Positions 10,450-22,851 of a stretch of 64,000 nt of DNA are shown one piece after another. Both the position numbers and the translations under genes were made by a program. The notes beneath the pieces were generated by a model that was given only the letters and a program-made list of their open reading frames with translations, was not told the origin of the DNA and searched no databases. Source of the DNA: Crambe crambe (lineage: Eukaryota > Porifera > Demospongiae > Poecilosclerida > Crambeidae); NCBI GenBank assembly GCA_963924555.1, contig OZ004587.1, positions 3,410,001-3,474,000 of the forward strand, read 5' to 3'. Position 1 is the first letter of the stretch; every line of letters begins with the position of its first letter.

Positions 10450-13400
10450 ATGGCAGGAACTGGAGCAACTGTAGAGAACATCAAGACTAAAGTCCATGAG
10501 GCAAAGGGTAACTAGATAGGTATACTTAGTTTCAAATGTTTCTAGTCGTTGTGTGAGGAGCTGCCCTGGGTTAGCTAAGTATCTTATAATTATATAAAAC
10601 AATCCACAAGTGTTGAGGCAATGTATAAATGTATTAAGCTTATGGTGTGATAAAATTTCCTCATGATAGCATCAATGGCTCATACGTATTAGCCATGTAG
10701 CATGTTATGCATGTAAAAATAATGATGAACATTTGAGATTGTTTTTTAAAGTGATCAAAGTTAGACACTGAGGTTATTTAGTTGCCTGAAGCGGTAGCAT
10801 CCAGAGTGAAGAAAGGGTCTACTAAGGGCCCGAGATAGTCTGGTTTAGTGGCAACCAGTGCCTAAATGCATCCGATTAGTCAAGTTCTACCAATATTTAG
10901 AATATAGAAACACTATTTGAATGAGTTATAATAGTTAGAACATGGGTGCCAGGGTTGTATGGATTATAAACAACCTGAGTCTTGAGGGTGAGGGTCAATA
11001 AAACCCATGGCACCCGTGTTCTAACTATTTTATATCCTGTTATAGCTAGATAGATTAGTCTGCAGCATTAAATAACATGATTTCCAGTATTCTGAATGAG
11101 AATCCATTTCTGCTTTCATCCATCCCCCTCCCCTCCCAATGGTTGGTTGATCCACTTGCCCAAGTTTCCCAAACAAAAATATACTGGTATCCTCTACCTT
11201 AAAATAAAATTTGACATTCGAATTACTCCAGGTGTATCATTTATCAACTATTTCATTGCCGAGGTCACTCATGGATATCAGTTGAAAGAAGATGAGCAGG
11301 TTTATTCGGAAAAACAGCGACGGGTTACTACTTTTATGAAGACACCCAGGGAGCTAGAAAAGGTGAGCTGAAGTATAGTTATCACCTACTAAAATAATTT
11401 AACCCCCAATTTATGGTGCTGTGCAGTACAGTGGGAAACTTTCAAGGACGAATACTTTTGCTTTAGTACACATGCAAGATTCTATTGATTTGGAGATATA
11501 TTGCATGTATTGTGTGCTTGTAAACCAGCATGCCATATTAGCAGCTGTTAAAAAGAATTAGTAGAAGGCTCTCTGCTAAAGCTGCTAAGCCCAAGAAGCC
11601 CAAAACCAAACATCTCTCAAACCTAAGGAGACAGGTATATGTGGTGATAAAAGGCAAATAACTGCATTTGATAACACTGTGGCCGGAGACTTCCTTCCTC
11701 CACCAATTTCCATTTAATTGGCATATTACCTGCTTGGAAAATCATTGCTCGAATAATATGAGAAGATTACTTCGCATCCTAGAGAGGAACCCACGATTAA
11801 TTTATCTGCATACCCTGTTTTGGTTTTTGATTGCTACTAGTGTCTCCTTCCATCCATAACAGTGTGGACGCTACTTCTTAAGAAGGGGTTATTCATAGTT
11901 GATGTTGGTCACTTAGCCAACTTTTGCTTCACAATTACTGTTTGTCAAGCTGGGAAAGGAACCCAGACTTTTGAATTATTGAGCTTTATTCTGCACTTAG
12001 CAGGTACTTGAGGCTTGCTGTCCATAACAGAAATTAGAGCTTCTTATTACAGTCATCAACTTAGCTTCACTCAAAAAGATCAAATTGTGAGGTGTTTCTA
12101 ACCCAGTTCCCTGGGAAAGTCAGAGTAGCACTGTCTAGTACCAGTTATGTACTGAAAATATTGCATGTGGCATGTACATGCCCAATATAATTATATGGAT
12201 CTTGTCACGTTCCTGTTGGCATGGCAATAACATTGTAGATGTCATCATGTCTGAAGGTGCATGAAGACTCCACCCTCCATCTGAGAGAGTCTCTGACCTC
12301 CGAGAAGGAGAAGATCGCACAAGACCGCAATCGCCAAATATCACTCGTAAAGCAATCTTTCCTTAAACCTCAGACAGTAGCACTTTAAGAATTAGGACAC
12401 TGCCAGAAAGCCTCGCAGCAATAAGCCACTAATAACCATTGTGGTGGTATGAACCACAATGAGTGGCTATAACAGTGTTGCTTGCTGATGATGTGCACCA
12501 GCTAGTATGCATTAAAGTTCTTTCCCAGAAATTCTCTATTTACAAAGGTATTCGTCCTCAAATTTCCAGTGACATGAGTATGTATCTGTTGCTGTTCAAT
12601 GTGAGCACATCTTTTTATGCTTTAATTTTGCAGTTGATGTTATTTGGATTTTTCATATGCTTGGATGCCTTCATGTTTATGTTTACATTTTTACCATTGC
12701 GTCTTCTGTTTGCCTTACTATTATTTCTCTATCGCTTCCTTACTTGCTCCAAGTAAGTTTCAAATGTGTCTTCTCTTTGTATCATTAGGTGAACCAGCAT
12801 ACATACCAATCATAATGTATACTTTACTTACATTGAGCCATATTCTTTGACCTCCACTGCAAAAGCTAATTGAAAAGTTATTAACCTTAATTCGTGTCTT
12901 TATCTATTCCACCACTAGTAACTAAAAATTCAAAACCTGATATTAACAAGTGAAGGGAAAAAATTTATGCTGAATAAAAGGGTTAGTCTGTACTTTTACC
13001 TGTAGCAGTTTCTGTGAACAAGCATTAAAACTATGCTGCCTTCAATAATAATCCCTACATCACTGCCTCCCACCAAGCTGCTTTTAATTCATGTCAGTTT
13101 AAAAGTGTTCTACTTGGTTTAGGCAGTAATGTAGGGATTATTATTGAAGGCAGCATAGTTTTGATGTTTTGATGTTTGTTCACAGAAACTGTTACAGGTA
13201 AAAGCACAGACTAACCCTACATGGCCTTTTTATTTAGCATAAAATTTTTTTCCCTTCACTTGTTTATCTACTTTTTATGTGACTTTACTTACTATTAATG
13301 ACCTGATCATCTTCGCCACGCCCAGCGCGCATGTGATCATAAAAGACGCATGCGAAAATGGTGTCATTTTATTTTTAAATGGCTGACATTGTATCGTTCA

Positions 13401-16400
13401 TAATGAAAAATCGTTCGATATGACTGATTATTTTGGAAGAAATCTCTGGATAACGATGGTAAGAGCACAATATGTGATACAATTTTGATATGAATTCGAT
13501 TGTCGTAAGTGAAAGGATCGTGAAGTTACAGCTATCAAAGAAGATGATGATGATGATGAATGAATCATAACAAGTTTGTCTTTAAAAAGATTTGATGCCT
13601 CGGCACTGATTTCTTTTGTGCTGTGTCTACCTATATAATTATACTGAAGACTGAAGATCTTATTTTACATGTCATTATTCTATAATAATATCACATCAAT
13701 GACTTTCTATGCTGTAGCAAACTAATATAGTTAGTGGCTTGTTTGCTTAGCTTTGTTGGCTCTTTCTGTTTTTCCTCAGGACTTTTAACCTACTGGTGAC
13801 TTTGTAGCTTCTGTTCTTGATTGCTATTTAAGGCTTTCTTGTAGGCTCTCTTGCTGCTTTTTTAGATCTTGAGCTTTATACCCTCTACTCTTGCTGTTTC
13901 ATGTTGGTTTTCTTGCTCCCAGTGCTGATCGTTTACTGCTCGCTGCTTGGCTTTCTTTCTGCTTTCACGATTGTTAGTTTGTCTTGCCTACTACTCTAGT
14001 GACTTTGTAGCTTCTGTTCTTGCTATTTAACTTTCTTGTAGGCTCTCTTTGCTGCCTTTTCAGATGATCATAGCTTTGTACTGCTCTCGTTGCTGAGCTG
14101 TGCATGTGACTGTAAATTCAAGGTCACGTGCATACGTTTGCGCGTGCTACTAATAGGACGTACGTACCACGCATACATAGTCGCCTCCAGCACTGCGCCT
14201 CGGCACTTTGGTGCCGAGGCAAAAATTAGTTAGATGGTGGCTGGTGCCGATTGTTCATGCTGTTCTGGAGAAGTTTGAGCAGACATCATCTGCATTGTTT
14301 TCCAGATGTAAGCAATTTAGTTGAGCCTGTAGCAAGAATAGAGTCTAGTTTGTATTGTTAATGCAAGCGTGTGCACCACGTACATCCACTGTGAAGGATA
14401 GAGTATTCCACAATTTTTATACTGAATGAATAAATCTACAGGCAAAGATTATTGGAGAGTGCTCAATTAATCGACATCATTCGTGGTCAGTTTTGTATGA
14501 AAACAATACACTAATTGCATTAAATATATTTATTCAGTGTAGCAAGCATCTTTGGGGCTTGTATAATTGCTATGAGCTATATTGATACGTCTACTTTATA
14601 CCATATGATCCGAGGTCAAAGTGTAATAAAGTTGTATGTTATCTACAATATGTTAGAGGTAAGGGATAAAATACACAACTGCAACAAGCTATTATTGAAA
14701 TAATAGATATTTGACCGTTTACTTGCATCTATTGGACAAGATACACTAGACACTCTGTATTGGCTGGCGGTGCAGTGCAATCGTGGTGACCATGGCAGGG
14801 AGCATTTGAAGACCATATTTTATTTTGTTATTGCTGTTTTCTATGTGTGTATCCTTACTGTAATTCAGTAGTGAGCTGACTCTCATGTCATGATCATTGA
14901 AATCATGGATATGTATATCTAGGTCAACACTCAGAAATCCCCAAGGTGTACGTATAATGTGTATCATCAAATGTTACACATTGCTTTAGCAATTATATCA
15001 TGGTTGTCTTTCTTGACCAATTTTTCCTAGTCATTCACACAAATGTTATTCTTATTCAAGCAACTACATTATCAGTTGCCATTAATTCTTACAGCAAGGC
15101 ACTTTTAACTATCATGGTTTCAAATAACTTTGTGGAACTAAAAGGAAGTGTATTCAAAAAATTTGAAATGAATAACCTCTTTCAAATGTCATGCAGTGGT
15201 GAGTACCTTTACTGAGAAAGAGAATTATCTAACCTATTTGTGGCAGATATCAGGGAACGGTTTCATTATGTTATTTTGATGCTAGTGGTCATCACAAGAA
15301 ATTTCAGCCAATCGGGAGATTTAAGTAAGTATAATCCCATGGTACTTTCATATTACACATAATACTATTATGCTGTATGTCCAGAAATGAACTCGGTACT
15401 GAAATTTGGCCTAATACCGGCCAATATCATATTAAAGTGTGTCCCACAAATAGTGTTTGTGTTTATAACAATGAAGGTAGGACATTATGTAACATTCTGA
15501 GCTATTTGCTTAGCCTAGCAAGTAATAAAAATAATGAATGAAAGGGCTGATTTAAAATGACCAGTGGATTATTGATATCCACATAACTGATTCTCATCCA
15601 AAGCACTTTTAATTGGATCTCATTGTGTTCCTTTGCAGCATCGATAATTCCCATCGCTCTTGCTGTGATAGTGTCTGAGATATTTGTTGACTGTGTCAAA
15701 CACGCATTCATAACCAAATTCAATGACATAAGTCCAGATGTCTACAGAAAATATAGGCTTACTTTATCTAAAGATATGACAGTGAGCAGAAGCACCAAGG
15801 TGTATAAAGATATCAAATTTATTGCCATGAGTTCATATATCAATGTTATAATCCTGTAGGCCACTAGTGAACACTCTGATCTGGTATCTCGGAGAATGGG
15901 CTTTATCCCCCTCCCTCTAGGTTGCCTGTTATGGATTACCATCAGTCAGTCCATCAATTTTCCTTACAATTACTGGCTCAAACTCCTGTTCCCTATTTAT
16001 TTAAGGTACTCCTAATCATAATGATCACTATATTGAGTGAGTGAATGAGAGGTTGAAACGAGTGTTAGTGTGAATTAAAATTTATTACAGTGACCATAGA
16101 CAAGTTTCTGAGATAACTCATTTTACATATATAGTTTAATATTGTTGAAGATACTTCTGGGAGTCGTTTTATTGACGATAGCCTGGAGGTATTATGATAC
16201 TATGGGAAAAGAGAAGAAACCAGAACCTGAAGCTTTAGCACAGAGTTCAAACTTCACTCCTGGTGAAAGCTCTTCTCTTAGGAGGAGGCAGAGCTCCACT
16301 ACCAATTCAAGAACTTCTGAAGTACTCCCAAATCAGGACTCTCAAACCAAACTACCAAAGTCCAAATCTTTATCAGACATTGAGAGATTCACGCTGTGCA

Positions 16401-16417
16401 GCAACCGCATTGTATAG
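10450..16417 (+). CDS. TAPT1: TAPT1 (transmembrane anterior posterior transformation 1)
   Basis: Eleven exons: 10450-10507, 11232-11362, 12634-12752, 14442-14485, 14543-14658, 14707-14848, 15031-15198, 15247-15324, 15639-15799, 15860-16005, 16135-16417; all in frame, 481 residues. TAPT1 is a conserved multi-pass membrane protein required for primary cilium formation and Golgi/ER trafficking. Signatures are TFMKTPRELEK, FFICLDAFMFMFTFLPLR, MIRGQSVIKLYVIYNMLE, SNNFVELKGSVFKKFEMNNL, VKHAFITKFNDI, RRMGFIPLPL and the C-terminal IERFTLCSNRIV, which matches the vertebrate end (IDRFTICGNRID type). The N-terminus before GVSFINYF is only 19 residues, shorter than in vertebrates. A possible exon at 15387-15476 was left out because it stops in frame. 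Two large introns hold repeats. Confidence 0.93.
12945..13264. mobile_element. 320-bp foldback MITE-like element in TAPT1 intron 3
   Basis: Two arms of about 135 bp are near-perfect inverted copies around a central spacer near 13085-13120. The ends are AACAAGTGAAGGG and its complement. Inside the arms, CTATGCTGCCTTCAATAATA and its complement match exactly. No coding capacity. The RNA would fold into a long hairpin. Confidence 0.85.
13788..14065 (+). repeat. Direct repeat pair in TAPT1 intron 3
   Basis: About 75 bp beginning GACTTTGTAGCTTCTGTTCT occurs at about 13797-13870 and again at about 14000-14065, with small gaps. Both copies carry CTTTCTTGTAGGCTCTCTT followed by GCTGC. Probably a local tandem duplication. 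Confidence 0.6.
14197..14220. repeat. GC-rich perfect palindrome
   Basis: GCCTCGGCAC and its reverse complement flank a 4-base loop (TTTG). GCCTCGGCAC occurs again near 13595-13606, so the motif may mark the end of a repeat unit spanning roughly 13.6-14.2 kb. Confidence 0.55.
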
Positions 16418-16560
16418 ACTTTGGATTTGTGTATACATCTTTTTGTACTGTTACCACTAATGATTCCCTAGTATGTACGTACAGGTACATGGGTACATGT
16501 TTATGGATTTTTAAAATCATCGTAAGCAGAATCATTCATTATAACTATATTGATTACGAA

Positions 16561-18189
16561 CTACCGGTATATAATTTTCAGTACGATAATTATTTTAGAC
16601 CAGGTGAGGCATAGCTTTTCTCCATCCATTTGTAACACCTTGCGTAGTTCTTCCACCACCATTTCCATATTGGGGTCTGTTGCCAAGTTATTATTCTCAT
16701 CATTGAAAAAAAAATTTGATGCAGTGTGGTTGTACAGTTCAGTGCCCCAAGTAGTGCTGAAATCAGGAATTGCTGAGGTACGATTAAACTTGTACCATTC
16801 AACAAATCGATATTTGTCAACTCGTACAGTATAACCCATTACATCTTCCCCATGGTCTTTAGGATCAAATGATGGAAAGTTTGGAATGCTAGCAAGTCCA
16901 GAATACTGGGGCCTTGCATACTGTGAGAATACTGCCTTTTTCCATTGTTGATTTGGATCTTTGAGTAGTGGTACAGCACTGCTCCCTTCTACACATGCCA
17001 ATATCTTTTTGTTATTTTCAGGGCATGTGGGAGGCACTCCTAAACCAGTCAACTCTGTTAAAGTTGGAAATATGTCGACAAGTTCCACGAGTGCTTTAGA
17101 GCGCATTCCACCATCTGTGATACCTGGTACCCTAAGTATGAATGGGACATGTGTTGCATCTTCCAGGTTAGTAAATTTACCCCACAAATTGTGTTCTCCA
17201 AGTTGCCAGCCATGGTCACTCCACAGTACTATAATAGTGTTATTTGCAAAACCCTGTGCTTCAAGCTCTTGCACAACTTTGCCAACTTGTGCATCGGTAT
17301 AACTGATGCATGTATAGTAGGCTCGTCTGTGCAGTTGTGCTTCTCTACCTGTTATTTTACACTTTTCTCCATTCATAGAAGCTTTAAAGTCAGTGTAGCA
17401 TTCAGGTAAATTATATTTCAGCATGTTGATATAACTTCGCAGTTCCCTTGAAGTGCTCCATGCTATTGGTGGTATTCCAGCCGGTGCATCAGGGTTAGCA
17501 GGTAACTCTATTTGTTCTGGTGGTGGGTACATATCATAATAACTTGATGGTGCATAAAAAGGTAAGTGAGGCTTGTGAAATCCAACAGCAAGAAAGAATG
17601 GACGAGTATCACCAAGTGTACGATTCTTCTTTATTTCCTGTAGAGTTGCTATGGCTTTATCAGCTATTTGACCATCTCTCAGTTTGTTATCTGAAGCATT
17701 TCGAAAGGAATGCCAAGAATCCCAAACGAATGTTTGATTTCCATGAAAGTATGGAACACTCCAAGAGTAACTTTTGTCATCGTTACCACTGGGTTTACCA
17801 GGGTGAAAGATCTTCCCCATTCCAGCTGAAAAATAGCCATTCTCCTTAAAGTATTGTGGAATGGTAGTGGCATTGGTGAAGGTTCTCCAATACTCATCGT
17901 CTGCAATCTTCCACACATGGTTAGTATCGGGTCTTCTTCCAGTTAGAAGTGAAGCACGAGATGGAGAACACACGGCAACTTGGCAGTAAGCTCTCTCAAA
18001 TACCAATGACTTGGATGCCAAGGCATCAATGTTAGGACTTACAACTTCACTGTGCCCATAAGTCCCAAGGTCTGTGCGCAAATCATCAATGGCAAGGAAG
18101 AGAATATTCCTTGGCTCTGCCTGCAAAGTTACTTGTGAAAATATAACACCAACAATAGCAAGGAATACAACTGTTTTCTTCACAGCCAT
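16561..18189 (-). CDS. IDS: Iduronate-2-sulfatase
   Basis: One uninterrupted frame of 542 residues (human about 550), starting at the Met before AVKKTVVFLAIVGVIFSQV, a good signal peptide; the frame is open upstream to 18282. IDS is a lysosomal enzyme that removes 2-O-sulfate from iduronate in heparan and dermatan sulfate. The sulfatase signature CSPSRASLLTGRR is present; Cys74 is the predicted formylglycine residue, and Asp35-Asp36 (AIDDLRTD) are calcium ligands. Other landmarks are RRPDTNHVW, FFLAVGFHKPHLPF, LWSDHGWQLGEH and PLLKDP. The family is multi-exonic in vertebrates, so the lack of introns is notable. It is tail-to-tail with TAPT1, 143 bp apart. The last roughly 15 residues, ending VLKIIYR, look non-conserved. 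Confidence 0.93.
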   Translation of the reverse strand: MAVKKTVVFLAIVGVIFSQVTLQAEPRNILFLAIDDLRTDLGTYGHSEVVSPNIDALASKSLVFERAYCQVAVCSPSRASLLTGRRPDTNHVWKIADDEYWRTFTNATTIPQYFKENGYFSAGMGKIFHPGKPSGNDDKSYSWSVPYFHGNQTFVWDSWHSFRNASDNKLRDGQIADKAIATLQEIKKNRTLGDTRPFFLAVGFHKPHLPFYAPSSYYDMYPPPEQIELPANPDAPAGIPPIAWSTSRELRSYINMLKYNLPECYTDFKASMNGEKCKITGREAQLHRRAYYTCISYTDAQVGKVVQELEAQGFANNTIIVLWSDHGWQLGEHNLWGKFTNLEDATHVPFILRVPGITDGGMRSKALVELVDIFPTLTELTGLGVPPTCPENNKKILACVEGSSAVPLLKDPNQQWKKAVFSQYARPQYSGLASIPNFPSFDPKDHGEDVMGYTVRVDKYRFVEWYKFNRTSAIPDFSTTWGTELYNHTASNFFFNDENNNLATDPNMEMVVEELRKVLQMDGEKLCLTWSKIIIVLKIIYR

Positions 18190-18540
18190 TTTCAATGGTA
18201 TAGTATGTGTGGGTATGTACCTTGGAATGTGATTATCACTACAGTTAATAAACCATGCCCAAATTAAAATCATGGAAGTCACTCAGTCCAATGACATGCA
18301 TAAATACATAGCCAATTCAAAATTGGAATTTCCCCCTGTATACGATTGACCCCACCCTAGTAAATCATCTACTGGACCATTGAAAGTATTCTGTGGGACT
18401 TTTAATATTAAACTATTCACATTGTTCTTGTTCTCTACTTCTTTACTTAGAATAGAGTATTCTTCAATCATGACAATAGAAAGTCAGTTATATAAAAATG
18501 CCAAATTCAATAAAACAAGAATTTTGAACTGCTTTACAAA

Positions 18541-18572
18541 ATATATATATATAGAGAGAGAGAGAGAGAGGT
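18541..18572. repeat. (TA)n(GA)n microsatellite beside the ferroportin stop codon
   Basis: A short TATATATATA run continues into a GAGAGA tract ending a few bases beyond the 3' end of the ferroportin coding region, within its 3' UTR. Confidence 0.7.
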
Positions 18573-18577
18573 AGCTA

Positions 18578-21500
18578 TTAATCTTCACTGTCTTCAGTTT
18601 CCACATTAATTACACCGTGTTCTATCCTCATCTGTCGTCGTCGTTTTATATGATTTAAACAGTCCTTGAAATGGAAGAAATGTCCCCTTGATTTTCGTAC
18701 ATATATGCAATACAGTAGCCAGCCCAATGCTACCATAAAGAATGATATTGCTGTTAATATATTGAAATTTTCTGGCCGAGGAGATGCAATTACCAATACA
18801 TAGTGTAACATGTCCATGATAGAGTTCATAGCATTCATCACTCCACTTACAACTCCCCTCTCTTCCTCTACAACCTTTTCCTGCACCAACTGTTGCACTG
18901 CTAAGTCATATGTCCACAATCCTATTCGACACCCTACTACACCGATGAGCATCAAAATCAGAGATATACTAACTTTCATGTTCTCAAGAGCTGGTGTTGG
19001 AGTTGGGTTACCCTCACTACACTTTGAAGGAGAGGGAGTAGGGGTCGGAGAGATCAATGCAGTAGAGGAAGGAATCCAATTCGATTGAGATGGTGCTATA
19101 GAATAGGTTTGAGAAATCGGTTCCACTGTCACTGATGGACAAATCATCAAAACTGTGGACTCATTCACTGACATTGTTGAAACATTTTTCACAAATTTAC
19201 CACAGTCAGGAGAATAATAACCAGTAGCTTGACTGGAAATTCTTTTGGATGGAACTATAATCGCAGCTAAACAAAAGGACAGAATAAGCAATTGTGTACT
19301 TATTCCAAAGAGACCAGTTCTAATAGTACCAAATTTCTTCCTTAAAAAAGGATATGCTATCGTACCTAGAACGCCGAAGATGGCTCCTACTCCTTGAAAG
19401 AGTCCAATTAAATCATTTCTTAGTCCTTGTATCAAAAAATAAGAGGAGGTGACCCCACTGAATCCCAAAACTGTAAGGTATATGGATGCCATGGAGAATC
19501 CCACTATAGCTATATCTTGTCTAATATAAATTTTCCAGCCATCTTTGAAAGTAGAGAAAAAACTCAGCAGTCTTTTACAGATCTTTGAGCACTTGGCATT
19601 GTTTTGACTGTATGTGACATCTTTTTTTATATTCCCTTCTTCACCATCTTCATCATTTATAAGGAACTCATCTTCTGTATCAGGAATACCATCTAAAGGA
19701 TGATCCTAAGGACAAAGGTCAAACTACTGGAGTTACAGTGTTGCAAAATTTTCATAAATTAGGAGTGTGAACCATAGTATGTAAATTATTCAAAGCTAGC
19801 TATGATGCTAAAAATTGTGTCTACGAATGTTAGCCTCTACATATGATTAGAAATGCTCAACAAATTGAGAATTTGCCAAACCCTTTATGTGGTTTTGGAA
19901 TGAGATTACGTGACACAAATATTATGTATGTACGTACGTAGGTAGGTAATAAACAAGTTTTGGAATACTTGATGCATCTTGATCAGCAAGAGGTTAGTAC
20001 ATACATGTATATGTAGGCATGGCATGCTTTCCTAGCTAAGTGCCGTCACTTATTACCTGTTCATTGTTTTCTTCATCCTTCAATCTTTCCTCTTTGTTTG
20101 ATTTTCGTAACTTCTTTTTAGCCAGACTTGGCATCAACTTGTATATAATCCATAGCAATCCTAATTCTCCAAAAAATGACACAACATTCCACACTGCAAC
20201 TACCACAGTAGTTGCAAATGGTCCCACATTTTGCAGAATCACACCTGTCAATGCTGGAGCTAGCAATTTGCAACAGAGATCAATTCGACGCATATTAGCA
20301 TTCAGAACTACAATAATGCATAACCTTTACTCAATTATGAAGAAAAATTAATATATCTAATTGATAACCTGCAAGGGTATCCTCATTTCCATCAGCTAGA
20401 GCAACCACCCAGTCCTTTTCTATGGAGATTGTATTTGCTACTGTGGCTAGATTAGAGCCAGCAGCCAGAATGATGACAATGACAGAGAGAATGCTGAATA
20501 CCGTTATATGAAGGCACACATTCAAATCATAGTAAAACATTACTGCCAATACAACAGAACATAGAGACAGAAGTCCATTTTGAACCATCAGACTAATAGC
20601 AGCCACTAGAGAGTATAAATAACACAGGTATCTTCCCCATAATTATAAACACGGACATAAACACACCTTTCATTCTTTTGTTGTAGTCTACCCAGTCTCC
20701 TATGATAGTTCCAAAAATAGCTACACTGAATTGTACCAAGAAACCATGAATTCCAGGTAAGAGGAGTGAACCAGGATAGAGAAGGGCCAGAAAGAGAGAT
20801 ACTGCGAATCCCCACATGCGATCACCCTAAAGAATAGTAGAATGACAGAAGGCACACATCATAACTCTAAAAATTGTTTCAATGTTGAATGTTGGCTACA
20901 GTGAGGGTTTCCAGGTTCTGCTAGGTCTATAGTAGTTTAAAAATAAGGCTCGCAAAGCTATGCAAGAATAGACCAACGGCTTGGAATGTGTTTGATAGGC
21001 CATTCTCCAGTCTTTAATTACCTAGGTATAAGAAAGATCTAGTGAACTAGTCTCTAGAAAGACCTCGAGTTTTAGCAATTCAGTTAGCAATTAACCTTTT
21101 TCTGAATCTCCAAAATAGGGATCAATTGGCCTGCTTTTCATAAATCTACCTAAGATCTATATACAGTCCAAGCTGGAGGAATGGCACCTTCAAAATAATG
21201 TATTGAAATTATGTGAATAAAAAGTGCCTACTCAGCAACGATTTAGCTCGTCTGACCTCACTGGCATCAGAATACACTATGGGGAAATCCAGAATTGCAT
21301 GTGATTTATGAACAGAAGTCAGTAATCCTCCTACTCACAAAAGTTTGAGCTCAACATAAACTATGGAGAAAATTTAAACTGAGTTAACAGCTAAAGATTT
21401 ATGTTCCATTGATTTAGCCATGTAAGGGTTGCCACCGTAGCTGGCACACCATACATGTATTGGGTCAGGGTTTGTCAATATTAAAATGCTAGTCTCACTA

Positions 21501-22653
21501 AACTATTTTCTGGGCTATGGCTGAGAAAATCTTCAATGGAAGATATGGGAAGAATAAAGATCTAGAGTGCCTGTAAGAGCAGAAAAATGGTGCAGCAGCT
21601 GCATTTATCTAAATGAAAAATGGGCTGCAGGAAAATCGTACATTAAGTTGGTACTTGGTCTGCAAGCAAACTTTTTTTCTGAAGTATTCACCATGCCACA
21701 TTCCCATTTAGTTTCTGCATCAAAAGAAGCTAGCATGGGAACAAGGCTAAAAGTATCTATGGCAGCCCAGCACACTTAGTATGACCATTGTTAACTCACC
21801 CATGTTGAGAAAGAATGGCTGATATACAGAAACATTACAACTAGTATAGATTTTTTGGCAGATAATTTTTTCTGTCCTCTCTGTACAGTCAAACATGGAA
21901 TTAGCATACCTACATATAATATAATCAGCAGTGATAAAAACCATTCCACTCTTGGAATTCCTGCCCCCATTAGCAACATGCTAGGATTCCTTAATTAAAA
22001 GTGTAATGGCTATAGTTTGGGGGTGTGACTGATAAGCTCACATGATAGACCCACCCACGCAATTAGCTAGGGCGCACGCTAGTCGCATGTTGCGTAGGGC
22101 AAGAAACATGGCAGCTTTTTTTTTTTTCGGAGAGCAAGCTGTATCAGACTTCTCTAGAATACCTATCACAAAGAAGGTATGTTGAAAAGCTCAAGATTGA
22201 CAAAGAAGACTTGCCTGATCCATATGGTACCTGGAGCTATGTGGATTGATGATGTTTAAGTGGCTAAGCATCCAGTTTGGAGATTCCAATTGACAGGAAT
22301 CTGTCCTTTTTCTTTGCTGTACCACTAGTGCAGCCTATTGCACAGCAACTAGAAGGCATTCTTCAATACAGTAGCCAGCTTTGAAGCTTCTGCCCTATGC
22401 AAGAACAATTTTTAGGTAAGGATCATCATACCTTCTACAGGATCATGTGACTACACACCCCCGACAAAAAAATGGTCTATAACCTTCACGATTCATTTCA
22501 AACACCTCTCTTTAACCCTTATAGTAACTGTGGTGGAACAAACGATCCCGTACCTAACTTAACATTAGTCACGTGTATCAGACTTAGTCATTCATTTTTG
22601 TGTAGCTGGTTAAGTTGAAATCAGAAGGTGCAGTAGGGATGGTAGTATCTCCA

Positions 22654-22704
<51 letters not shown>

Positions 22705-22851
22705 CAACAACCTACCTGCAATAGTACCCAGTACCTTCTTGATTCTTCCTGAAACGCTAGTCACTGCATTGGATGGACCTTTCTCCTCGATCTCTTGGTC
22801 ATCCTCTTCCACCTCTTGTATCTTTGGCTGTTGCTCTCTTTGATCCTGCAT
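18578..22851 (-). CDS. SLC40A1: Ferroportin-type iron exporter (SLC40A1)
   Basis: Six exons in transcript order: 22716-22851, 21800-21960, 20667-20826, 20369-20605, 20057-20307, 18578-19705; all frames join, 690 residues (human 571). Ferroportin exports Fe2+ across the plasma membrane. Matches: [123 protein letters not shown]. The metal-site Asp of TM1 is kept (D101), but the His four residues later is Gly (G105), and the Asp-Cys pair of TM7 (human 325-326) is Ser-Gly (398-399). The C-terminal half is one 1,128-nt exon. The N-terminus adds an acidic 45-residue stretch and an extra hydrophobic segment before TM1; exon 1 is the least certain part. A 45-base T run lies in intron 1. Confidence 0.88.
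22657..22701. repeat. Poly(T) tract of 45 bases in ferroportin intron 1
   Basis: An uninterrupted T run on the plus strand (poly-A on the coding strand), 14 bases from the exon 1 donor. It may be a retroposon tail or a slippage product; exact length could also be an assembly artefact. Confidence 0.8.

Noticed and set aside
15387..15476. Extra TAPT1 exon with a hydrophobic frame
   Set aside because: In the required phase it begins with AAA TGA; skipping it gives a protein that aligns with vertebrate TAPT1 without a gap.
10450..16417. Operon-like co-transcription of neighbours
   Set aside because: Adjacent genes mostly alternate strands; the three consecutive minus-strand genes (IDS, SLC40A1, TLNRD1) are separated by ordinary flanks and there is no trans-splicing evidence.
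18190..18282. Longer N-terminus for iduronate-2-sulfatase from 18282
   Set aside because: The downstream Met at 18189 gives a proper signal peptide; the extension is not signal-like.
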